From positions 1 to 53,337 of the IMG/VR virus record IMGVR_UViG_3300032892_000071: 53,337 bases of DNA, one strand, 5' to 3'. The position numbers and the translations under genes were made by a program. A model generated the notes under the pieces. The model did not search any database. It was not told where the DNA came from and saw nothing but the letters and a program-made list of their open reading frames with translations. Each line of letters opens with the position of its first letter. Within the stretch, counting starts at the first letter, position 1. Shown in pieces: positions 8,670 through 16,600 of this stretch. Origin of the DNA: a virus.

Positions 8670-10040
8670 TTGTTCGGCGGATTCGCGCTCGGGCCGTGGC
8701 GGCAATGCAACGCCGTCACGCCCGTGGTCACCGCGACCGAGACCGGGCCCGGCATCCAGGACGGGATCGCGCTCACAGTCACCGTGCTCAACGGCGCGGC
8801 GATTACGGTCAGCGGGCCGACATACCAGTCGTCATTCACGGCCGGCGCGGCAGGTTCAGCGAACGCCGCCGCCCCGGCCGAAGTGACGCTCATCCCGCAA
8901 GGCACCGGGTCGCTCATCTACGGGGCGGTCAACCGCATCAACATGGCATCCGCATGGACACCCGCCGCCGGCACGGTCTTCAGCCAGAACGTCGCCGACA
9001 CGGTTAACGGCGCCTCCTACGGCACATTCCGCAGCGGCACCGGCACGGCGCCCACCCTGGCCGCCTCCTATCCGGTGTACGACATCAGCGCAGACGCGGC
9101 GTCGCTGGTCACCGGCTCGTTCACCCCGTCCGCCGGGGACATCCTGGTCGTCAAGGTCCTGACACCCGGCGATACGGCCCGGCCGTCCGGGCCGCCGTCC
9201 GGCGGCGGCCTGGCCTACACGCAGCAAGTCTGGGACGACCCGTCCGCATGGGCCTACGCCAGCATCTGGACATCCTCGCCGGTCGGGTCCTCGCCGTCGG
9301 CGATGACGGTGACGGTGCCGTTCACCGGATCCATCGAGCAGCATTCGATGGTGGTGGAACGATGGTCCGGGGCGCAGATCGCGACAGTGCCGAACACGGA
9401 CGACGATCGGATGACCACTGCTGCCGCCACTCAGATCAGCGCCCAGCCGTCATCGGCGGTCTCGTGGTGCGAAGTAGACTACAACGCCGTTGATGGCAGC
9501 GGGCGCACCTACGCGACGACGTCGGCGACCCCCGCCGAGGACGGGTACACCTACACCGCTGCGGTCTACACGGCCTATTACGCCACCCAGATGGCCGCCG
9601 CGGGAACGATCCAGAACTTTGGCGTCACCTCCCCCAGCGTGGGCGTTAAGGACACCGCCCTCGGGATCGAGATCCTGGGCGTTCTCAGCGGCGGCACCAC
9701 GACAGCAGGCACCCCGGTCACCGTCGGGGCTACCGACGGTGACGGCGCGGGCGGCGCCTACGGCGGTGTCGCCGCCGTCGAAATCCCCGCTACTGGTGTC
9801 TTGTCGCAGGACCTGTCAACGCCGTCGCCCGTGATCAACTTTTCGGACATCACCGTGTCGACGGGCCGGTTCTGCCCGCCGATGGGCTCGCTGCTCGTCG
9901 CAACGGTGGCCACCGCCGGCGGCACGGGCGTGAGCGTGACCGATGACAACGGGATGCTGTCCTGGCGGGAACTGTCCCGTCAGGCGTCCGGCATGTCCGG
10001 CTACGCCGGGGTGTGGGGCGCCGTTGTCGTCTGCGGCTGA
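8670..10040 (+). CDS. Beta-sandwich virion protein, probable minor tail/adhesin protein
   Basis: About 456 residues. It shares no clear enzyme motif but is rich in Thr, Ser, Gly and Ala with alternating hydrophobics, as in phage tail beta-sandwiches. Two copies of a module of the type GDILVVKVLTPGD ... SLLVATVATAGG ... W can be seen; the same module recurs in the 12213, 32680, 39528 and 45333 genes. The start is uncertain: TTG at 8670 lies one base after the upstream stop and is preceded by GTAGG, while later GTG codons are possible. It overlaps the next gene's leader, so it is probably co-transcribed with it. Confidence 0.65.
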   Translation: MFGGFALGPWRQCNAVTPVVTATETGPGIQDGIALTVTVLNGAAITVSGPTYQSSFTAGAAGSANAAAPAEVTLIPQGTGSLIYGAVNRINMASAWTPAAGTVFSQNVADTVNGASYGTFRSGTGTAPTLAASYPVYDISADAASLVTGSFTPSAGDILVVKVLTPGDTARPSGPPSGGGLAYTQQVWDDPSAWAYASIWTSSPVGSSPSAMTVTVPFTGSIEQHSMVVERWSGAQIATVPNTDDDRMTTAAATQISAQPSSAVSWCEVDYNAVDGSGRTYATTSATPAEDGYTYTAAVYTAYYATQMAAAGTIQNFGVTSPSVGVKDTALGIEILGVLSGGTTTAGTPVTVGATDGDGAGGAYGGVAAVEIPATGVLSQDLSTPSPVINFSDITVSTGRFCPPMGSLLVATVATAGGTGVSVTDDNGMLSWRELSRQASGMSGYAGVWGAVVVCG

Positions 10041-10051
10041 AAGGGGGAGGC

Positions 10052-11821
10052 GTGCGGCCTGTGCTGAACCCGGTGTGGATAGCGTCCCTGCAGCCGGTTT
10101 TCCTCAACCCGTCGATGTCACCGGCTGCCATCCAGGCGATCGTATCCGCCGCACCTCCTGGGGCGAAGTTCCTGTTCCTGCCCGGCACCTATGCGAACGT
10201 GTCGATCGTCCCGCAGCCCGGGCAGCTATTCGACGGCGACGGGCAGGGCGCGATCCTCGACGGCGGCAGCACCACGCCGTACGCGTTCCACTCCACGACG
10301 GCCACCGGGGTCACCATCCAGGGCCTGGTCATTCAGCACTATGACCCGCCGGAGTACAACGGCGCTGTCTACTCCTATGGCACGAACGGCTGGGTGATAC
10401 AGAACAACCACATCACGGCCAACTCGACCGTCGGGATCACCACCTACAGCGGTGTGCAGGTCCTGAACAACCTCATCGACCACAATGGCCAGGAGGGTTT
10501 CTCGGCGCAGGGCAGCGGCGTCTTGTACCAGGGCAACGAGGTTGCCTTCAACAATCCGGCCCTGATGTACGACATGACCGTCGAGGCGGGCGGCGGGAAA
10601 GCCTACGCGACGACCAGCGCCACCTTCCAGAACAACTACGTGCACGACAACGGCGGCAACGGCATCTGGTTCGACACCAGCAACATCTACGCCACCATCA
10701 CCGGTAACAGGTGCATCAACAACTCGGCCGCCGGGATCTTCTACGAGATCAGCTACGACGCGGCGATCACAAACAACACGTGCACTAGCAACGGGATGCC
10801 GTCGTCGCCGGGCGGCGGGGAGCGCCTCGGCTGGTTCTGGGACGCCGGTATCCAGCTGCGCCGCTCGGGCGCCCTCACCCCCGCGTCCCCGCTGATCATC
10901 TCCGGGAACACGGTCTCCGGGAACTACAACGGCATCACGCTCATCGAGAACCCGCCGACGCAGGCCCCTGGCGAGTACGGCCCGTGCACGGTGCAGAACG
11001 TCCTGGTGAAGAACAACACGGTTGCGATGACCCAGGGCGTGACCGGCCTCGCGCAGGACGGCGAGGGCGACGCGGTGTTCTCGCAGAACAACCACTTCAC
11101 CGGCAACACCTACCAGGTCGGCTACGAAGGCAACTTCGCCCACCCCGATGACACCTATTCGTCCGGATGGTTCGGCTGGCTGGATGCCTATACGACAAGC
11201 CTGGCCACCTGGCAGGGCTACGGCAACGACACGACCGGCAGCTTGTCGCAGCTCGCCACCGTCCCGTACCGGCTGTTCCCCGTCACTAGCGGCCCGTCCG
11301 CGTCGGGTGTTTCCGGTTCGTGGACCCTCGGCGTGTCGTTCACCGTCACCCAGCCCGGGCAGCACCTGCAGGGCTACTGGTGGTGGGTCGCCGACACGGC
11401 GCAGAACACCGCCCCGGCAAGTTTCGCGCTGTGGATATCGACGGGCACCGGCGCAGGCACTTACGTCGCCGGCTCGCTGCTGACGTCGGGGACGCTGGCG
11501 GCCGGCTGGAACTACGTCCCGTACGGCACGGGGATCTCGCTGACGCCGGGGACGGTGTACCGGGCGGTGATCGGCGTCACCAACGGCGCGTTCACCAACA
11601 GCTTCAGCTACACCCCCGGCTACTACTCCTCCGGCAGTGACGGGGCGAACGGGTTCGTCAATGGCCCGCTGCTCGGCTACTCCGGCTCGGCCGGAGTGAC
11701 GAACGTGGCACCGTACGACGGGCAGAACACCTACTACAACGCTGGCGGCGACGATCCCACCGTCAGTTACCCGTCGGGCTCGTCCGGGTCGAACTACTGG
11801 CTCGACGTCCAGGTCGGCTGA
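10052..11821 (+). CDS. Right-handed beta-helix tail protein with C-terminal sensor-like domain
   Basis: A 589-residue protein starting at GTG 10052, 3 bases after the strong ribosome binding site GGGGGAGG. Residues 30-360 are a parallel beta-helix: FLFLPGTYANVSI, then repeated Asn-rich turns (VIQNNHITANST, VLNNLIDHNGQEG, ITGNRCINNSAAG). Residues about 410-589 form a separate beta domain with SWTLGVSFTVTQPGQHLQGYWWW and ISLTPGTVYRAVIGVT, resembling DUF4082-type modules that accompany carbohydrate-active proteins. It is probably a second receptor-binding or polysaccharide-degrading spike. The unrelated longer start at 10013 lies inside the previous gene. Confidence 0.75.
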   Translation: MRPVLNPVWIASLQPVFLNPSMSPAAIQAIVSAAPPGAKFLFLPGTYANVSIVPQPGQLFDGDGQGAILDGGSTTPYAFHSTTATGVTIQGLVIQHYDPPEYNGAVYSYGTNGWVIQNNHITANSTVGITTYSGVQVLNNLIDHNGQEGFSAQGSGVLYQGNEVAFNNPALMYDMTVEAGGGKAYATTSATFQNNYVHDNGGNGIWFDTSNIYATITGNRCINNSAAGIFYEISYDAAITNNTCTSNGMPSSPGGGERLGWFWDAGIQLRRSGALTPASPLIISGNTVSGNYNGITLIENPPTQAPGEYGPCTVQNVLVKNNTVAMTQGVTGLAQDGEGDAVFSQNNHFTGNTYQVGYEGNFAHPDDTYSSGWFGWLDAYTTSLATWQGYGNDTTGSLSQLATVPYRLFPVTSGPSASGVSGSWTLGVSFTVTQPGQHLQGYWWWVADTAQNTAPASFALWISTGTGAGTYVAGSLLTSGTLAAGWNYVPYGTGISLTPGTVYRAVIGVTNGAFTNSFSYTPGYYSSGSDGANGFVNGPLLGYSGSAGVTNVAPYDGQNTYYNAGGDDPTVSYPSGSSGSNYWLDVQVG

Positions 11822-11858
11822 GCCGCACATACCCGCGTCTAGGTGAGGATGAAATGTC

Positions 11859-12146
11859 ATGTCGGTAGGCAGCCAGGCGACAACGGCAACGGTGAATAAC
11901 ATCCTGACCAGCTACGCAGTCACGCTGCGGAACAACTGCCAGCAGATCAGCAACTTCAACCAGTTCGTGTCTGATCTCGGGACTGCCGGGCTGGAAGCGA
12001 TCGGCTTCGCCGCCGCCGACGCGGCCAGCGTGATCAGCTTCGCCGCGATCCTGAACACCATGGCCGCCCTGTTCTTCGGCACCGCGACGCAGGCGACCGA
12101 GTACAACTTCAGCAATGCTCTGGCACCGCTGTACGCCGGGCAGTAA
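11859..12146 (+). CDS. Small alpha-helical hypothetical protein
   Basis: 95 residues, starting at ATG after GGTGAGGATG. It is Ala/Asn-rich with two or three amphipathic helices (TVNNILTSYAVTLRNNCQQI, then ASVISFAAILNTMAALFFG), and no family is recognised. It lies between two large adhesin-like genes on the same strand, so a structural or assembly role in the tail tip is a reasonable guess but not shown by sequence. Confidence 0.7.
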   Translation: MSVGSQATTATVNNILTSYAVTLRNNCQQISNFNQFVSDLGTAGLEAIGFAAADAASVISFAAILNTMAALFFGTATQATEYNFSNALAPLYAGQ

Positions 12147-12171
12147 ACGCGCCGCACTCCAGCCTAGTTAC

Positions 12172-12211
12172 CGGGATGTGATGCCGTCCTAGCCGTCGGG
12201 ATGTGATGCCG
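12172..12211 (+). repeat. 15-bp direct repeat ahead of the 12213 gene
   Basis: CGGGATGTGATGCCG occurs at 12172-12186 and again at 12197-12211, ending one base before the ATG of the next gene. No normal ribosome binding site is visible for that gene, so the repeat may affect translation, or it may simply be a local duplication. Confidence 0.6.
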
Positions 12212-12212
12212 G

Positions 12213-13661
12213 ATGGCCGTGGCATACGATAACGTCGGCCCTTCGGCGAGCGGCCAGACCGCCACCACCGGCACCACGCTGAGCTGGTCACACGACGTCC
12301 TGGCCAGCGGCGCCGGCAGCAACAACGTGCTCTTCGCCCTTGTCGCGATCGGCTCCAACCTCACCGACGCGGCCTACACGGTCAGCGTCACCTACGGCGG
12401 CTCCGCCATGACACAGGTCGGGCCGTACGTGCACGCCAACAACGCCACCACAGGCTTCATCAGCTTGTGGAAAATCGCCCTGGGCTCAACCAGCGGCACC
12501 CAGACCGTCGCCGTGACAACCGGCGGCACAACATCGGGTGACATCGACCTGTCCGGCGGCTCCATCTCGTTCAGCGGCGCCGACCAGACCACCATCTGCA
12601 ACAGTCCCTACCTGGCCATGGGCACTGCGGACGGCACCAGCTCGTCGGTCACGGTCTCCGCGAACACCAGCGGCAACATGATCGCCGCGTTCCAGGGCTG
12701 CGGCAGCGGCGGCCAGGCCATCTCGTCCGGCACCAGCAGGTTCATCGCTAACATCGGCAGCTCCGGGATGGGTGCCTGCTCTTCCTCGGCGGGCGCGACA
12801 GCGGCGGCAACGGGCAGCCCGGTCACGGTGTCGTGGACGCAGACCAGTGACGGCTGGAGCGCCATGGCCGTCGAGGTCCTGCCGCCCTTCACCGGGATCC
12901 ACCCGATCGGCAACCCGGCGTGCAACACCGTCGCAGCCGCATCCGTAACCGGCACCTGGGGCAGCGGGCAGACCCGGACGGCGGGCAACCTGCTGGTGGC
13001 GGCAGTAAGCTCGGCCATCGCCACCGCCCCCGTCGGGGCGACCGCTAACTCGGGCAGCTGGTCACAGGCCGTAGGCCATGGCATAGAAGAACCCAACTCC
13101 GCCTCGGCCACCGTGCGCACCGCGATCTGGACCCTGACGGCCATCGGCAACGACGGGGCGCCGACGTTCACCTCATCCAGCGCCACCGCCATGAGCTGCA
13201 CGCTGTTCGAGCTGAACGGCGCCAGCACCACAACGCCCATAGACACCTCCAACGTCTACGGGTCCGGCGCTTCGAGCGCGACGCTGGCGGCGGCGAGTTT
13301 CACCGTCACCACCTCGGGCAACGTCGCTGCCGCAGGCGAGTACGCCGTAGCAATCTTCGCCCAGGAGCGGGCGTCCGCGAAGCTGTACTTCACCGACAGC
13401 GGCACCGGCGGCTATTTCGGCAAGTTCCACAACGGGGAAGCCGCTGCGGCGATCCTGAACACCTACGTCGGCGCCGCGCTCAGCCCGCCCAGCGGCGCCG
13501 CGCTCAACGACAAAGGCCAGTTCTCCACCGACACGACCGCGTTCGGCGCCGCCATTGTCGCCGTCTTCGCGGTCGCCCCCACCACCCTCGGCGCTCTGCC
13601 GCAGCCGCCGCCCCGCCCGGTCCTCCAGCACCTGCCGCCCCGCCGGGCGATCGTAGGCTGA
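12213..13661 (+). CDS. Beta-sandwich virion protein ending in one Pro/Arg repeat
   Basis: 482 residues made of two tandem beta-sandwich modules. The first (about 10-225) has NNVLFALVAIGSN, SLWKIALGSTSGTQTVAV and GWSAMAVEVLPP. The second (about 230-455) has TRTAGNLLVAAVSSAIAT, TAIWTLTAIGNDGAPTF and AAIVAVFAVAP. The same module appears in other genes here. The last 24 residues (LGALPQPPPRPVLQHLPPRR) are almost the same as a repeat unit inside the next gene (about 15.81 kb), so the array effectively begins here. It is probably an exposed tail or capsid surface protein. The stop is one base before the next GTG. Confidence 0.7.
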   Translation: MAVAYDNVGPSASGQTATTGTTLSWSHDVLASGAGSNNVLFALVAIGSNLTDAAYTVSVTYGGSAMTQVGPYVHANNATTGFISLWKIALGSTSGTQTVAVTTGGTTSGDIDLSGGSISFSGADQTTICNSPYLAMGTADGTSSSVTVSANTSGNMIAAFQGCGSGGQAISSGTSRFIANIGSSGMGACSSSAGATAAATGSPVTVSWTQTSDGWSAMAVEVLPPFTGIHPIGNPACNTVAAASVTGTWGSGQTRTAGNLLVAAVSSAIATAPVGATANSGSWSQAVGHGIEEPNSASATVRTAIWTLTAIGNDGAPTFTSSSATAMSCTLFELNGASTTTPIDTSNVYGSGASSATLAAASFTVTTSGNVAAAGEYAVAIFAQERASAKLYFTDSGTGGYFGKFHNGEAAAAILNTYVGAALSPPSGAALNDKGQFSTDTTAFGAAIVAVFAVAPTTLGALPQPPPRPVLQHLPPRRAIVG

Positions 13662-13662
13662 C

Positions 13663-16600
13663 GTGCCTATTCTGCCGGGTGAGCATGTAGGCGGTGTCGG
13701 CGGCGGTATCGCCTCCAGCATCGTCACACCACTCGGGAGCCTCGGCCCGCCTAGGCCGTTCGTCGCCCGGAACCGCCCGCTCCCGACCCGCGCCGTCACC
13801 GGCCACGGCAGCACAGGGGACATCCCCGGGACCCTGCTGCCGTACTACCAGATCAGCGGCACCGGCCGCGGCGGCGGCGGTATCGCGTCCCTCACGGTCA
13901 CCCCGGCGACCCCGCCTGCCGTCACGATGGAGCAGCGGCCCCCGTACATGCGGGCCCGGACCCAGTCCCGGGCGAAGATCGGCCCACTGAACACGATCTC
14001 CACCGGCGACGGGATCGCCTCACAGATCACGACCCCGCTCGGCAAGGTGGGGCCACCTAGGCCGTTCGTGGCCCGCAACCCGCTGCGCGCCCGGGCGCGG
14101 CTCGGGAACAGCGTCCAGCCGGGCGACGGTATCGCCGCACCGGGCCCCCCGCTCGGCGCGCCGTCGAGGCCCAGGCCGTTCGTGTGGCGCAGCCCCCTGG
14201 CCGCCCGGGGGCGTGCCGCCGGCGCCGGGCGCTTCAGCGTCCCGATGTGGACGCTGGCCGACGACTTCTCCAACCCGGCCACCCTCACCACAATCTGGGG
14301 GCACTCGGCCGGCGGCACCACCATCTCCGGCGGCGCCGCGAACATCCCCGTCGGCGGCGGCGAGTCAACCCTGTCCCCGAACATCGGCGGACATTGGGAC
14401 CTCACCGGCACCTACATGTACGCGAAGGTCACACCGGTCGTCGGGACCGGCGCCCAGACCTTCATGATCGACTACGTTGACCAGAACAACCAGCTTTACT
14501 TCGCCGTCTCCAGCGGGCAGATCTCCGCCACCATCGTCGAACGCGGCGTCACGACCTTTTCCGGCTACGTCACCTACAACCCGGCCGCGCACCAGTGGTG
14601 GCGGATCCGCGAGCAGGCCGGAACGCTGTACTTCGACACCTCCGGCGACGGTAACCTCTGGGCGAACTTCTGGACCACCACCTACACGGTCCAGGTGTCG
14701 TCGCGGATCCCGTTCTTCAGCTGCACCACCACCGGCGTCACCGGCACCAGCCTCGTCGACAACTTCAACGTCCCGCCGCTGACACCAGGGCCGTCCAGGC
14801 CGCCCGCGACGTGGACGGGTGCCCTAGGTTTGCGGCGTGCCCCGCGCCGCGCGTGGGCGGGTGGCAGCTACGGGCCGTACGGCGGCATAGCCGGGCCGCA
14901 GCCCGCTGCTGCGGCGGCCCGTCTTGTAGCGCGCCCGTTCGTTGCCCGTAACCGGGTCCCGGCGCGGGCGCGGCTGGGCCCGCGTGGCGGGGCGGGGGCC
15001 GGTGTCGCCTCGCCGGTTGTCACGCCGCTCGGATACCCTCCCGCGCTCGCTCCCCGGCCGGTCGTCGTTCACCTGCCGCCGCACCGCGCGAAAGTCGGCC
15101 CCGGCACCTACGTCGCGTCCGGCCGCGCCGGGGTGCAGACGCCGCTCGGGTTCCAGCAGCAGCCGCCGCCGCGCCCGGTCATCCAGCATGTCCCGCCGCA
15201 CCGCGCGCACCTCGGCCCGCTCGGGCTGGCTGCGGGCGGTGTTCCCAGCGCCGTCAGCACGCCGCTGGGTTCACCGTCGCAGCCAGCCCCCCGCCCGGTC
15301 ATCCGGCATGTGCCGCCGCGGCGGGCGTGGGTCGGCGGCAGCTACGGCCCGTACGGCGGCATCGAAGCCCAGATCCCGGTCACCCTCGGCGCGGCGGCCC
15401 GGCCCAGGCCGTTCGTGTTCCGCTCACCCGCCCCCGCGCGGGCCCGGCTCGGGAACAACCTGCAGACCGGCGACGGCGTCGCCTCCCAGGTCGTCACCCC
15501 CCTCGGCGTCCCATCCCGGGCGAAGCCGTTCGTATGGCGCAGCCCGGCGCCGATGCGGGGGAAAGCTGGCCAGCGCGGCGCCCCGGCAGGCGGTGTCGCC
15601 AGCCGCGTCATCACACCGCTCGGCACGCCTAGCCGGCCGAAGCCGTTCACCGCCCGGAACCCGGTACCAGCGCGGGCCCGGCTCGGTAACAACCTGGCCT
15701 GCGGCGACGGCCAGCCCTACCCGGCGATCTACGCGCCGCTCGGCGCGACCGGCATCTACGGCCTGCCGGGGCCGGTCACCCGGCCGATCTCCTACCGGCC
15801 CAGCATCATCCTCGGCGCGCTACCGCAGCCGCCGCCGCGCCCGGTCATCGTCCATGTGCCGCCGCACCGGGCCCGTTCCGGCTCGCGTGGCCTGCCAGGT
15901 GCCGGCATCGCGTCCCGGATCGTCACGCCGCTGGGGTCGCTCGGCCCGCCACGGCCGTTCGTGTACCGCAGCCCCCTGCCGCCGCACCCGGCATGGGCGC
16001 GTCTCGGCCCCCGCAGCGCCCCCGCCGGCGGGATCGCAAGCCGCATCGTCACACCCCTCGGCACGGTAGGGCCACCCAAGCCGTTTATCTTCCGGTCACC
16101 GCTGCCCGCCAGGGCCCGGCTCGGGAACAACCTCCAGCTAGGCGGCGGCTACGCCTCCGCCGTCGTCACCCCGCTGGGATCGCCCAGCCGGCCCAGGCCG
16201 TTCATCTTCCGCTCCCCGGCACCAGCCCGCGCGCGGCTCGGGAATAACCTCCAGCCAGGCGACGGCCAGGCCGTACCTGCCGTCACGGTCACCGCCGCGG
16301 CCTACCAGCGGCCACCGGTCCAGGTAAAGCGCCCAGTCCCGGCCCGGGCGCTGTGGCGTGGTTACGCCAGCGCCGTCGTCACGCCGCTCGGCACCTCCAG
16401 CCGGCTGCGGCCGTTCGTTTTCCGGTCGCCTGCGCCTGCCCGGGCACGGGTCGGAAGAAATCTTCAGCCAGGCGGTGGCTACGCCAGCTACGCCGTCACC
16501 CCGCTGGGCGCGCCGCCATCACCCGCGCCACGCCCAGCCATCCAGCACCTGCCGCCGCATAGGGCGCATCTCGGCCCGCTCGGGCTAGCCGCCGCCGGCT

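Noticed and set aside
10226-11902. A 558-codon open frame on the minus strand
   Set aside because: It mirrors the beta-helix gene, has a biased shadow composition (Arg/Val/Asp-rich, no motifs) and no ribosome binding site. It is a by-product of high GC.
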